The notes under the pieces are model-generated. The model had not been told where the DNA came from, searched no databases, and worked only from the letters and a program-made list of their open reading frames with translations. Positions 16,237 through 25,299 of a stretch of DNA of 64,000 nucleotides are shown here, one piece after another. Both the position numbers and the translations under genes were made by a program. Source of the stretch: Lachnospiraceae bacterium EP-SM-12S-S03. Its GTDB lineage: Bacteria; Bacillota; Clostridia; Lachnospirales; Lachnospiraceae. The stretch is taken from contig JAJBSL010000004.1 of NCBI GenBank assembly GCA_020540725.1, positions 1 through 64,000 on the forward strand. Direction: 5' to 3'. Numbering within the stretch: the first letter of the stretch is position 1; every line of letters begins with the position of its first letter.

Positions 16237-18348
16237 TTACACTTCAAATATCAGATCACCATAAGAAGGCATCGGCCACATATCCTTCGCAACGATCATT
16301 TCAAGTTCATCCACAGGCTTTCTAAGCGCTTCCATAGCCGGAGATACTTCTTCATAGAACCAGAACGCCTGCTCTTTGCCTTCCTGCTTGTCCACAGCCT
16401 GATACGTTACAATCTCCAGTTTCTCAAGCGCGGTCTTAGCCTCCTTCAAAAGTCTGGAAACCTTATGCAGGATATCCGCCTGAACTTCATAGTCCGCACC
16501 CGCTTCTCTTACAGCATTTACAGTTTCGGCAAGTTCTTTCGTATATCGAATCACAGCCGGAATAATATGTTTGCTTGCAATATCGATCATAGATCTTGCT
16601 TCAATATTCAACGCCTTCGCATATGCCTCATATTTGATTTCCGCACGCGACTCCAATTCAGCCTTCGTAAATACACCAAACTTTTCAAATACTTTTACAG
16701 CCTTATCCGATACCATCTCATCAATGGATTCCACCATGGATTTGATATTCGGAAGTCCACGGCGTTTTGCTTCTTCTACCCATTCCTCAGAATATCCGTT
16801 GCCATTAAAGACAATTCTCTGATGCTGTATCGCATACTCTTTGATCAAATCATGTACTGCCATTTCAAAATCATCAGCCTGTTCCAATATATCGCAAGCC
16901 TCCGAAAATACATCCGCGACAATCGTATTCAATACAATATTCGGTGCTGCCACAGAATCTCTGGATCCCACCATACGAAACTCAAATTTATTATTTGTAA
17001 ATGCAAATGGTGATGTACGGTTTCTATCTGTTGCATCCTTGGCAAGATCCGGAAGTGTTCTTACACCAGTTTCCAGTTTTCCTGTCTCAATACTTCTTGT
17101 AGCCTCACCTGTTGCCACAAGCTGCTCCAATACATCCTCAAGCTGTTCTCCAAGAAAGACGGAAATAATTGCCGGCGGAGCTTCTGCTGCACCAAGACGA
17201 TGATCATTTCCCGGATCTGCCGCGGATTCTCTAAGAAGCCCGGCATAATTATCGACTGCCCGCAGAATACAAATCAATATAAACAGAAATTGAATATTAT
17301 CATGCGGTGTATTGCCCGGATCAAGCAAATTTTTGCCGTCATCTGTTGTAAGCGACCAGTTATTATGTTTACCAGAACCATTTACCCCGGCAAACGGTTT
17401 CTCATGAAGCAGACAATGCAAGCCATGTCTGGATGCCACTTTTTTCAAAATCTCCATCACAAGTTGATTATGATCAACCGCCACATTACATTGTGCGTAA
17501 ATCGGTGCCAGTTCGTGTTGTGCCGGCGCTGCTTCATTATGCTGCGTTTTCGCAGTGACTCCCAATTTCCACAGTTCTTCATTGACGTCTTTCATATATG
17601 AAGCAATTCTTTCCCGAATACTTCCAAAATAATGATCGTCAAGCTCTTGTCCTTTCGGAGGCATTGCGCCGAACAGCGTTCTTCCTGTAAACACCAGATC
17701 TTTTCTCTTCAAATATGCTTCCCTGTCCACAAGGAAATATTCCTGCTCTGCTCCTACAGATGGAAGAACTTTCTTTGCTGTTGTATTGCCAAAAAGGCGG
17801 ATAAGACGTAACGTTTCTTTATTAATAGCTTCCATCGAGCGAAGAAGAGGTGTTTTCTGATCTAAAGCTTCCCCCTTGTAAGAGCAAAAAGCTGTTGGGA
17901 TGCAAAGCGTAGCTCCTCCTGCGTCCTGACGTACAAATGCAGGTGATGTACAATCCCAGGCCGTGTATCCTCTTGCTTCAAATGTGGCACGCAATCCTCC
18001 CGATGGAAATGAAGATGCATCCGGTTCTCCTTTGATCAGCTCTTTCCCAGAAAAGCTCATCAGAACCTTACCGCTTGGCATCGGCGCAGATATAAAGGAA
18101 TCATGTTTTTCTGCAGTAGCGCCTGTCAGCGGTTGAAACCAATGTGTGTAATGTGTGGCTCCTTTTTCGATTGCCCATTCCTTCATCTCATGTGCAATCA
18201 CATCTGCCGTCACAAGATCCAGTTCCTTGCCATCCTCAATGGTTTTCTTCAAATCCTTATAAACCTTTTTCGGAAGTCTTTCCTGCATCACTGTATCGTT
18301 AAAAACGTTCTCTCCAAAAATTTCAGCTACATTCATAAAGTCGCTCAT
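16237..18348 (-). CDS. glnN: Glutamine synthetase type III
   Basis: At 703 residues it has the length of type III glutamine synthetase, against about 440-470 for type I. Family stretches include the [11 protein letters not shown] metal site, [10 protein letters not shown], the [21 protein letters not shown]/glutamate site, and an R-T-S-P-F-A region. It makes glutamine from glutamate, ammonia and ATP in the cytoplasm. GSIII enzymes are dodecamers common in Clostridia and Bacteroidota. A promoter lies at 18389-18417. Confidence 0.96.
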   Translation of the reverse strand: MSDFMNVAEIFGENVFNDTVMQERLPKKVYKDLKKTIEDGKELDLVTADVIAHEMKEWAIEKGATHYTHWFQPLTGATAEKHDSFISAPMPSGKVLMSFSGKELIKGEPDASSFPSGGLRATFEARGYTAWDCTSPAFVRQDAGGATLCIPTAFCSYKGEALDQKTPLLRSMEAINKETLRLIRLFGNTTAKKVLPSVGAEQEYFLVDREAYLKRKDLVFTGRTLFGAMPPKGQELDDHYFGSIRERIASYMKDVNEELWKLGVTAKTQHNEAAPAQHELAPIYAQCNVAVDHNQLVMEILKKVASRHGLHCLLHEKPFAGVNGSGKHNNWSLTTDDGKNLLDPGNTPHDNIQFLFILICILRAVDNYAGLLRESAADPGNDHRLGAAEAPPAIISVFLGEQLEDVLEQLVATGEATRSIETGKLETGVRTLPDLAKDATDRNRTSPFAFTNNKFEFRMVGSRDSVAAPNIVLNTIVADVFSEACDILEQADDFEMAVHDLIKEYAIQHQRIVFNGNGYSEEWVEEAKRRGLPNIKSMVESIDEMVSDKAVKVFEKFGVFTKAELESRAEIKYEAYAKALNIEARSMIDIASKHIIPAVIRYTKELAETVNAVREAGADYEVQADILHKVSRLLKEAKTALEKLEIVTYQAVDKQEGKEQAFWFYEEVSPAMEALRKPVDELEMIVAKDMWPMPSYGDLIFEV

Positions 18349-18388
18349 TTCTCTTATCCTCTCTGTTAAATTTCAAAATTTACTTTAT

Positions 18389-18417
18389 ACGATACATCAC
18401 TTTTTTTCATTTTGCAA
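18389..18417 (-). promoter_or_regulatory. Candidate promoter of glnN
   Basis: TTGCAA (18412-18417), 17 bp, TATCGT (18389-18394, minus strand) lies about 40 bases before the ATG at 18348. The -10 box is weak. Confidence 0.45.
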
Positions 18418-18460
18418 GTTTCAAATAAAAAATTTCATATTGTGAATTTCTCAAATAAAA

Positions 18461-18484
18461 AGAGTGTAGCCGAAACTACACTCT
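18461..18484 (-). terminator. Terminator of fba
   Basis: AGAGTGTAG pairs with CTACACTCT around a 6-base loop, and on the minus strand is followed by TTTTTATTTG. It lies 20 bases after the aldolase stop. Confidence 0.9.
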
Positions 18485-18503
18485 CTGGTAAAAATGAACT
18501 TTA

Positions 18504-19367
18504 TTACGCTTTGTTTACAGAACCGAATAATTCCATTTTTTCTTTTACAGTTGCTTTAATAGCTTCAAAGCCTGGAGCTAATAATTTACGTGGATCATAT
18601 CCTTTGCCCTGCTGATCTTTTCCTGCTTCAACATACTCACGTGTAGCTGCTGCAAATGCTAACTGACACTCTGTATTTACATTGATTTTAGATACACCAA
18701 GATCGATTGCTTTCTTGATCATATCAGCCGGAATACCTGTTCCTCCGTGAAGAACTAATGGCATATCTCCTGTCAACTGCTGGATAGCATCTAATGTTTC
18801 GAAGCTTAATCCCTGCCAGTTAGCCGGATATTTACCATGAATGTTACCGATACCTGCTGCGAGGAAGTCAATACCAAGATCAGCAATCATCTTACATTCC
18901 TTAGGATCTGCACATTCACCTGAACCAACAACTCCATCTTCTTCTCCACCGATAGCACCAACTTCTGCTTCCAGTGACATACCTTTTTCTTTTACGATTG
19001 CTACTAATTCTTTTGTCTTAGCAACGTTCTCTTCGATTGGATAGTGTGAACCATCGAACATGATTGAAGAGAATCCTGCTTCGATACATTTCATACATCC
19101 TTCGTAGCTACCATGGTCTAAGTGAAGGGCTACTGGAACAGTAATATTGAGTTCTTCTAACATACCGTTAACCATACCTACAACAGTCTTATATCCGCAC
19201 ATATATTTTCCAGCACCTTCAGATACACCTAAAATAACCGGTGAGTTATTTTCCTGAGCTGTAAGTAAAATAGCTTTTGTCCACTCAAGGTTGTTAATAT
19301 TGAACTGACCAACTGCGTAATGTCCTGCTTTTGCTTTATCAAGCATTTCTTTTGCTGATACTAACAT
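18504..19367 (-). CDS. fba: Class II fructose-bisphosphate aldolase
   Basis: The 287-residue protein has the zinc-dependent aldolase motifs A-L-H-L-D-H-G (about residues 79-85), E-A-E-V-G (about 133-137), G-x-G-N-I-H-G and L-V-L-H-G-G-T-G-I-P, with N-V-N-T-E near the phosphate site. It cleaves fructose 1,6-bisphosphate to dihydroxyacetone phosphate and glyceraldehyde 3-phosphate in glycolysis and reverses this in gluconeogenesis. It has its own strong promoter and terminator, so it is monocistronic. Confidence 0.96.
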   Translation of the reverse strand: MLVSAKEMLDKAKAGHYAVGQFNINNLEWTKAILLTAQENNSPVILGVSEGAGKYMCGYKTVVGMVNGMLEELNITVPVALHLDHGSYEGCMKCIEAGFSSIMFDGSHYPIEENVAKTKELVAIVKEKGMSLEAEVGAIGGEEDGVVGSGECADPKECKMIADLGIDFLAAGIGNIHGKYPANWQGLSFETLDAIQQLTGDMPLVLHGGTGIPADMIKKAIDLGVSKINVNTECQLAFAAATREYVEAGKDQQGKGYDPRKLLAPGFEAIKATVKEKMELFGSVNKA

Positions 19368-19413
19368 AATTCCATTCCTCCATTTGTTTATAAATCAAAT
19401 TTCTAACGAAGTT

Positions 19414-19442
19414 ATTATACCTCATAATAAAATAGATTGCAA
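19414..19442 (-). promoter_or_regulatory. Sigma-A promoter of fba
   Basis: TTGCAA (19437-19442), exactly 17 bp, TATAAT (19414-19419) on the minus strand, about 45 bases upstream of the ATG at 19367. Confidence 0.8.
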
Positions 19443-19494
19443 ATGATTAGACGAAATGAATATTATTTTTACATGAGTAATATTAATCACTCCA

Positions 19495-20655
19495 CTATTT
19501 CTTATATTTTCCCCTTTGATAGACTACCTTTCCATCAATCATGGTATATTGCACTTTTGCATCCGTGTCCAATCCTAGCCTTCCTTTTACAAGAATGATA
19601 TCAGCATCTTTTCCTACCTCCAGTGTACCAATACGGTCATCTACTCCCATGCTTTTCGCTGCATTTACTGTAACCATACGGATTGCACGTTCCGGAAGCA
19701 CCCCTTCACGAACCGCTTCTCCTATATGATGATACAATGATTCTTCACTTAAAATTGGAGAATCTGTGACTAACGCAACATTAACTCCCTGATTATCTAA
19801 TTCTTTCACTGCTTCGATATCAATTTTTCTTCTTTCCCCCGCACATCGATATGTTCCAATCGGCCCATAGCAGACGTCACATCCACTTTCTACAATTTCA
19901 TCCATATAATCCGTCGCTCCCCAAGCATGTTCCAAAGAAAATCTCACTCCATACTCTTTACAGATTTCTATTGCTGTCAGCATATCATACTGTGTACAAT
20001 GTACTTTACATGGAATATCTCCTTTTAATGCAAGACTAAGTACTTCCATATCTGCATCATAAGTCACATCTTCGCCGCGTTCCTTTTTCTCTAAGTATGT
20101 TTTCCCTTTACGGAACGTTTCCCGCAATACATGTGCCACTCCCATTCTTGTCATTGGAAGTTGTTTTTGATCTCCATATGTGTTTTTCGGATTCCCCCCC
20201 AAAGCAATTTTGATAGCACAAGGAGCTTTCAATGTCATCTCAAATACATTGTTCCCATGTGTTTTCATTGCAAATGCTAATCCACAGAACACATCTCCAC
20301 TTCCGGGTGTCACAAGTAATGTTGTAATCCCATGCTCATATGCTGCGCGAAATTCTCTCGCTTTCGGATTCACCCCATATCTTGCGTCTATAGCAATTGT
20401 TACCGGATTTGTCATTTCATTTGCATCATCTACTGAACACTCATGATTGAAATCAAACATTCCAATATGTGTATGGGCATCAATCATTCCCGGCAATACA
20501 TATAGCCCAGAAGCATCGATTATCGCAGCATCTTTATCTTGAATATCCTGACCAATTGTCACAATTTTCCCGTCTTCAACCAAAATGTCTCCCTTGGCAT
20601 CTTCAACTCCATCTATCATCGTACATAGCGTACCATTCTTAATCAGAATTTTCAT
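19495..20655 (-). CDS. Metal-dependent amidohydrolase, catalytic member of a pair
   Basis: The 386-residue protein has the amidohydrolase (COG1228-like) TIM-barrel layout with all usual ligands: H61-x-H63 in D-A-H-T-H-I-G, H219 in K-V-H-C-T, H243 in L-E-H-A-W and D298 in V-T-D-S-P. The C-terminal beta-sandwich segment reads [11 protein letters not shown]. Such enzymes hydrolyse C-N bonds in cyclic amides or small peptides; the substrate is unknown. Its ATG overlaps the stop of the neighbouring homologue (TAATG), so the two are translationally coupled. Cotranscription with gntR and position near the Opp operon suggest it acts on an imported peptide-like compound. Confidence 0.88.
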   Translation of the reverse strand: MKILIKNGTLCTMIDGVEDAKGDILVEDGKIVTIGQDIQDKDAAIIDASGLYVLPGMIDAHTHIGMFDFNHECSVDDANEMTNPVTIAIDARYGVNPKAREFRAAYEHGITTLLVTPGSGDVFCGLAFAMKTHGNNVFEMTLKAPCAIKIALGGNPKNTYGDQKQLPMTRMGVAHVLRETFRKGKTYLEKKERGEDVTYDADMEVLSLALKGDIPCKVHCTQYDMLTAIEICKEYGVRFSLEHAWGATDYMDEIVESGCDVCYGPIGTYRCAGERRKIDIEAVKELDNQGVNVALVTDSPILSEESLYHHIGEAVREGVLPERAIRMVTVNAAKSMGVDDRIGTLEVGKDADIILVKGRLGLDTDAKVQYTMIDGKVVYQRGKYKK

Positions 20656-21764
20656 TACATAATCACCTCGCCATTCACAATGCTTCTTTCCACTTTTGCC
20701 GCATATGTAGTTACCGGATGCCCGGTGAAAATAGAAATATCAGCATCCTTCCCTTCTTCGATGGTCCCAACTCGTTGAGCAATACCAAGCATTTTTGCAG
20801 GAGATAATGTCATCATTTCTACCACTTTCTCCGCATCTACACCTGCACGATATGCTTCAATGGCGCTCCAAATAAATACTTCCCGTCCCTCAGATCTCCC
20901 ATTACATGTATTCGTAAACGCAATTAAATTACCATGATCCACCAAATCTATTAATTTTTCCATTTTCATATCATGTTTCTTAATCTGAGACATTGCATTC
21001 ACATTTCCAAGAATCAATCCAACATTCTGTGCTTTCATCTCTTCCACACAATCTCCGAAAGAAAATCCGTCTACAAGGATTTTCTCTACTTTCTCCATTC
21101 TCAGAATGTGAAGAATAGAATCCATCTCTCCTTTTGTCTCCGCCGCAACAAATATAGGCATTGCTTTCCGATCAAATACTTCACAGATTGCCTTCTGCCC
21201 CTCATCTTTTTCTTCTGCTCTTCTTGCATCTTCCAATGTTTTTTGAAACAGATTCAATATGCCCATTCGAGTCATAGGAGTCTGTTTTCTTCCGCCGTAC
21301 ACCTGCTTTACTCCAGCTTCCACACTACCTTTTAATGCGGCACGGTCGTTTATTAAACGCATTGCCATTTTTTGCGGCGCTGTCTTGAGTGCTGCAATCT
21401 GGCCTCCAAACACATTATAATTTCCGGGAGTACATCCTATCGTTGTAATTCCACTCTTATAAAACTCCTGTGCATTCACTTCATCCGGATCTATACTGTA
21501 CTTGATATTCATTTCTGCCGTCACCGGACTAGATACCTCATCAGTATCCAAATTACGGCTTGGAATTCCCATTGCGCCGATGGTCGAGTGAGGGTCGATA
21601 AATCCAGGAAATACCTCTTTCCCGGATGCATCAATCACCTCTCCAACCTCACACGCTATATTCTCGGCAACTTTTTCTATCCTAGTACCATTGATTAAAA
21701 TATCACTTTTTTCTAATACGGTTCCATTTCCAATATGAATACGGCCGTTTTTTATTATGTACAT
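20655..21764 (-). CDS. Amidohydrolase-like protein lacking the metal site (pseudoenzyme)
   Basis: The 369-residue protein is clearly homologous to its neighbour at 19495-20655. They share P-G-F/M-I-D, A-x-x-x-G-I-T-T, Q-x-P-M-T-R-M-G and E-x-G-K-D-A-D-I. The metal ligands are gone: D-P-H-S-T replaces H-x-H (Thr at 61), A-A-E-T replaces the K-V-H strand, V-D-G-F replaces L-E-H, and T-N-T-C (Asn 285) replaces the catalytic Asp. It cannot bind the usual metals and probably serves as a structural or regulatory partner, perhaps in a hetero-oligomer with the active paralogue. It lies 39 bp downstream of gntR. Confidence 0.82.
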   Translation of the reverse strand: MYIIKNGRIHIGNGTVLEKSDILINGTRIEKVAENIACEVGEVIDASGKEVFPGFIDPHSTIGAMGIPSRNLDTDEVSSPVTAEMNIKYSIDPDEVNAQEFYKSGITTIGCTPGNYNVFGGQIAALKTAPQKMAMRLINDRAALKGSVEAGVKQVYGGRKQTPMTRMGILNLFQKTLEDARRAEEKDEGQKAICEVFDRKAMPIFVAAETKGEMDSILHILRMEKVEKILVDGFSFGDCVEEMKAQNVGLILGNVNAMSQIKKHDMKMEKLIDLVDHGNLIAFTNTCNGRSEGREVFIWSAIEAYRAGVDAEKVVEMMTLSPAKMLGIAQRVGTIEEGKDADISIFTGHPVTTYAAKVERSIVNGEVIM

Positions 21765-21803
21765 ATTCTCTTCCTTTCATTATTGTTCCAATTCACAATA
21801 ATT

Positions 21804-22493
21804 CTAAATGCCGCTTTTCTCTTTTCTCTCATTTTGTTTTTCATGCAACACTTCCGGTACAATCATATAATGCTCTTCAATCAGCTTTGCAGCTTCCTCT
21901 ACCGGCAATTCTTTTAATCCCTTTAAAATTAGCTCATGATTTGTTCTGATTACATCAAACGGGACTTCTGCCTCCACATTCATTGTATAATAAGCTTGTG
22001 TGTTACACTCCCTAAGCATTGCCCAAACTTTATACAATGTTTCACATCTAGCAGCTCTTACAATACAAGAATGGAATTGTTCATCTAGACAAATGATTTT
22101 ATACAGATCCTTCTCTTTTGTTGCTTCCTCCATTGCCTGAAGACATTCTCCCATCTCTCGTTCAAATTCTTCCGGAAGATTCGATGCAATAATCCTCACA
22201 GCCAGAATCTCAAGTGTGGAACGTACAAGATACTTTTCCTGCATCTCTTCATATGAAATCGTTCTAACTCTGCAGCCTTTGTGCGACTCATATTTTACAA
22301 GCCCTTCTTCTTCAATATGTCTTAAAGCTTCCCTGACTGGTCCTCTGCTGACATGAAATCTCATTGCAATTTCTTCTTCAACAATTCGTTCCCCTTGCTT
22401 AATTTTCCCGCGGATAATATCTTCTCTAAGAACATCTGCAATTTGTTCCCATAGCGTCTTTTTCGTAATCAACGTACTTTCATCATATCCCAT
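21804..22493 (-). CDS. GntR/FadR-family transcriptional regulator (FCD domain)
   Basis: This 229-residue regulator has an N-terminal winged helix (about 12-80; motif F-H-V-S-R-G-P-V-R-E-A-L-R-H-I-E-E-E-G-L-V) and a helical FCD ligand-binding domain (about 90-215). The FCD metal-site residues D (L-D-E-Q-F-H-S) and H (E-Q-F-H, T-N-H, E-E-H-Y) are visible. It is the first gene of an operon with the two amidohydrolases. A 12-bp palindrome inside its own promoter, repeated upstream of oppA, suggests autoregulation and control of the transporter, with a peptide or its product as the effector. Confidence 0.9.
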   Translation of the reverse strand: MGYDESTLITKKTLWEQIADVLREDIIRGKIKQGERIVEEEIAMRFHVSRGPVREALRHIEEEGLVKYESHKGCRVRTISYEEMQEKYLVRSTLEILAVRIIASNLPEEFEREMGECLQAMEEATKEKDLYKIICLDEQFHSCIVRAARCETLYKVWAMLRECNTQAYYTMNVEAEVPFDVIRTNHELILKGLKELPVEEAAKLIEEHYMIVPEVLHEKQNERKEKSGI

Positions 22494-22527
22494 TCTTTTA
22501 TTTCCCTTCTTATGTTATATAATCCTC

Positions 22528-22556
22528 ATTTTAATCAAATAGCTATTTTGCGTCAA
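22528..22556 (-). promoter_or_regulatory. gntR promoter with internal palindromic operator
   Basis: TTGACG (22551-22556), 17 bp, TAAAAT (22528-22533) on the minus strand. The spacer holds the perfect 12-bp palindrome AAATAGCTATTT (22537-22548). The wider 15-bp sequence recurs at 13 of 15 positions at 30180-30194 upstream of oppA. Confidence 0.65.
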
Positions 22557-22591
22557 TTCTTGTCATTAAAAATCTGCTTGAAAAACAAGTC

Positions 22592-22618
22592 CTTTTCTTT
22601 CTGTTAAAGAAAGAAAAG
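22592..22618 (-). terminator. Probable terminator of the opp operon
   Basis: CTTTTCTTTCT (22592-22602) pairs with AGAAAGAAAAG (22608-22618) and overlaps the last codons of the small membrane protein gene. A T-rich tract follows on the minus strand. Confidence 0.6.
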
Positions 22619-22816
22619 ACCAATTCCTACTATCACTGCGATCGTAATCGCTAGTGCAGGCCATAAAGCCAAAAACGCACCTAAAACCATTGCCAGATAA
22701 TCTCCTTTTTCAAAAACAACTTCTTCCTCTTTCAACTGTTTTTGAAATTCTAAAAATTTTTTATCCTGCTCTTTTAGTTGTTGTCCTCTTTTGCTTCCTT
22801 CACCAAAAAAACTCAT
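22604..22816 (-). CDS. Small membrane protein at the end of the opp operon
   Basis: The 70-residue product has a charged N-terminal half (K/E/Q-rich, probably helical, residues 5-38) and a C-terminal hydrophobic stretch long enough for one or two membrane helices (about 40-70). It starts 20 bp after oppF stops and ends at the operon terminator, so it is likely an accessory part of the transporter. No family is recognised. Confidence 0.6.
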   Translation of the reverse strand: MSFFGEGSKRGQQLKEQDKKFLEFQKQLKEEEVVFEKGDYLAMVLGAFLALWPALAITIAVIVGIGLFFL

Positions 22817-22836
22817 AACCTTTTGCTGCCTCTCTT

Positions 22837-24306
22837 CTACAAATCATTCTGCTCATCAAGCGGATGATGGCAGGCCACAAAATGTCCTGGAGTAATCTCC
22901 ATAAGTTCCGGAGTAATATGCTTACAAATTTCTGTACAATATTTACACCTCGTATGGAACTTACATCCTTTTGGTGGATGTATCGGACTTGGGATATCTC
23001 CTTCCAGCGGAATCATTTCTCTTTGTGAATCCACGTCGGTTGTCGGAATTGCTGATAATAATGCCTCTGTATAAGGATGTGTCGGCTGTGCAAACATCTC
23101 AGCTGATGTTGCTAATTCCACGATATTCCCAAGATACATAACCTCTATTCTGTCACTGATGTATTTTACAACGCTTAGCCCATGGGAAATAAACAGATAT
23201 GCCAGATTCTCTTCTTTCCCCAGATCCTTTAATAAGTTTACAATCTGTGATTGAATAGAAACATCCAATGCGGAAACCGCCTCATCACAAACAACAAACC
23301 TAGGTTTTAAAGCCAGTGCACGGGCAATTCCTATTCTCTGACGTTGTCCTCCAGAGAACTGGTGCGGATAGCGGTGGATCATATAAGAGGCCAGCCCACA
23401 TTTCTCCATGACTTCCATTACATACTGCTGCATTTTTTCATCATTTTTCTTAAACATTCCGTGTGCCAAAAGCCCTTCACCGATAATCTGCCCTACTGTC
23501 ATACGGGGATTCAAAGAAGAATATGGATCCTGAAAAATCATCTGCATGTCTTTTCTCAACAGACGCATTTCCTCTGACTTCAATCTTGCCAAATCTATTC
23601 CTTCATCTCGATATTCCTCATATTTTACAAAAGCCTCATCTTGGCTATATGCTTTACGCAATGTTTCAAGTTTCTCTTCTGCTTCTTCCAATTCTGTCGT
23701 TTTGTCCGCAATTTCTTTTGACTTGTCCGTTTCTTCTTTGCTTTCTTCTTTTAAAACGCACAATTCTCTTGCCGTTTTAAATTTATTCAGCAATAAGTGC
23801 TCCGCTTCTTTCGTATCATCTACACTATAAAATCCACCTATGATTTGTACAAGATTCAAAAACTCCATATTACATTGCTTTTGTACCATTTCACATTCAG
23901 CCTGTTTTTGGAATTTTCCCGCTGAATCTTCCATTTTTTCATATTCTTGTTTCAGCGCCTCCTCTTTTCGCTTTAATTCACTGATTTTTTTCTTCCGAGC
24001 AGAAATACTTTTCACAGTTTCATCCGCATAAATAGGTGCCACTTCCGTCAGATTTCTTCCATAATACATAGTTTTTCCCTCTGTCTGACGATAGATTTGT
24101 AGTAATGTTCTTCCAAATGTTGATTTCCCACAGCCGGATTCTCCTACCAATCCCACTGTCTCCCCCTCATAAATATCTAATGTAATTCCGTCATTTGCTC
24201 TTACATATTCCTGCTCTTTCTGGAATAATTTTGTTTTTTTGATGGGGAACCACTGTTTCAGATCAGTTACTCTTAAAAGTACTTTCTTTTCATTACAATT
24301 TTGCAT
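22837..24306 (-). CDS. oppF: Oligopeptide ABC transporter ATPase OppF with a coiled-coil insertion
   Basis: Walker A G-E-S-G-C-G-K-S-T (55-63), Q-loop M-I-F-Q-D-P-Y-S-S-L-N-P (about 256-267), the signature F-S-G-G-Q-R-Q-R-I-G-I-A-R-A and the C-terminal C-K-F-H-T-R-C-x-Y-C oligopeptide region identify OppF. It is 489 residues, about 150 longer than usual. The extra segment (about 88-235) lies between Walker A and the Q-loop and is mostly Lys/Glu-rich heptad-like helix, with a central hydrophobic patch (F-L-N-L-V-Q-I-I-G-G-F-Y). It overlaps oppD by 14 bp. It would power uptake with OppD. Confidence 0.93.
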   Translation of the reverse strand: MQNCNEKKVLLRVTDLKQWFPIKKTKLFQKEQEYVRANDGITLDIYEGETVGLVGESGCGKSTFGRTLLQIYRQTEGKTMYYGRNLTEVAPIYADETVKSISARKKKISELKRKEEALKQEYEKMEDSAGKFQKQAECEMVQKQCNMEFLNLVQIIGGFYSVDDTKEAEHLLLNKFKTARELCVLKEESKEETDKSKEIADKTTELEEAEEKLETLRKAYSQDEAFVKYEEYRDEGIDLARLKSEEMRLLRKDMQMIFQDPYSSLNPRMTVGQIIGEGLLAHGMFKKNDEKMQQYVMEVMEKCGLASYMIHRYPHQFSGGQRQRIGIARALALKPRFVVCDEAVSALDVSIQSQIVNLLKDLGKEENLAYLFISHGLSVVKYISDRIEVMYLGNIVELATSAEMFAQPTHPYTEALLSAIPTTDVDSQREMIPLEGDIPSPIHPPKGCKFHTRCKYCTEICKHITPELMEITPGHFVACHHPLDEQNDL

Positions 24307-25291
24307 GTCGTGCCTCCTTGTCTGGATAGAAACAACGAATCAAATGGTTATTTTCCAATAATTCCAATTTCGGTTCTTCATTCATACATTTCTCCGTTGC
24401 GTATTTACAACGCGGAGCAAATTTACATCCTTTCGGAAGATTCAACGGATGAGGAACTGCTCCAGGTATTGCTTCCAGCCTTGCTCCAACCGGTGTATCC
24501 AGACGCGGAATAGAGGTCATAAGCCCTTCCGTATATGGATGAGAACATTTTGTCTCTTTTGTAAAGATTACTCGAGAAGCACACATCTCTACCACCTGTC
24601 CGCAATACATAACTGCAACTTCATCTGCCATCTGGTTAATAACTCCAAGATCATGTGTAATAAATAAGATAGAAGTTCCCTTTTCTTTTTTCAACTCATT
24701 CATCAATTTCAGTATCTGTGCCTGAATCGTAACATCCAACGCAGTAGTTGGTTCATCCGCAATCAAAAGACTTGGCTCACACGCAAGTGCCATAGCAATC
24801 ATAACTCTTTGACGCATCCCACCAGATAACTGATGGGGATATTGTTTTAGCACTGCCTCCGGATTTGGAATCTTAACCGACTTCAGCATTTCCAATGATT
24901 TTGCACTTGCCTCTTTTTTCGTAAGTTTCTGGTGTGTTAAATACACTTCATTCAACTGTTTTTCAATTGTATATACCGGATTAAGACTTGTCATCGGCTC
25001 CTGGAAAATAACAGAGATTTCATTTCCACGAATCTGATACATATCATTCATCGTACATTCCGCCAAATTACGTCCTTTAAATGTAATTGTACCACTGTCA
25101 ATATATCCGTTTCCATCCAAAAGCTTTAAAATACTCATTGCAGATACACTTTTCCCACTGCCGGATTCTCCTACTATTCCAAGAGTTTTTCCTGCTTCCA
25201 CACGATAAGAAACACCATTGACCGCTTTTACAATTCCTTTTTTTGTTTTAAAAAATGTATGTAGATCATCTACTTCCAATAAATATTTCAT
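24293..25291 (-). CDS. oppD: Oligopeptide ABC transporter ATPase OppD
   Basis: The 332-residue protein has the normal OppD/DppD length and motifs: Walker A G-E-S-G-S-G-K-S-V-S, Q-loop V-I-F-Q-E-P-M-T-S-L-N-P, signature L-S-G-G-M-R-Q-R-V-M-I-A-M-A, Walker B L-L-I-A-D-E-P-T-T-A-L-D, and a C-terminal C-x6-C-x6-C region (C-K-F-A-P-R-C-K-Y-A-T-E-K-C) often seen in peptide or nickel transporters and linked to an Fe-S cluster. It starts 8 bp after oppC. Confidence 0.95.
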   Translation of the reverse strand: MKYLLEVDDLHTFFKTKKGIVKAVNGVSYRVEAGKTLGIVGESGSGKSVSAMSILKLLDGNGYIDSGTITFKGRNLAECTMNDMYQIRGNEISVIFQEPMTSLNPVYTIEKQLNEVYLTHQKLTKKEASAKSLEMLKSVKIPNPEAVLKQYPHQLSGGMRQRVMIAMALACEPSLLIADEPTTALDVTIQAQILKLMNELKKEKGTSILFITHDLGVINQMADEVAVMYCGQVVEMCASRVIFTKETKCSHPYTEGLMTSIPRLDTPVGARLEAIPGAVPHPLNLPKGCKFAPRCKYATEKCMNEEPKLELLENNHLIRCFYPDKEARHAKL

Positions 25292-25299
25292 CGTTTTTC

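Noticed and set aside
15940..17013. 357-codon plus-strand frame opposite DUF1700 and glnN
   Set aside because: It lies wholly antisense to two well-supported genes and has no ribosome binding site or recognisable domain.
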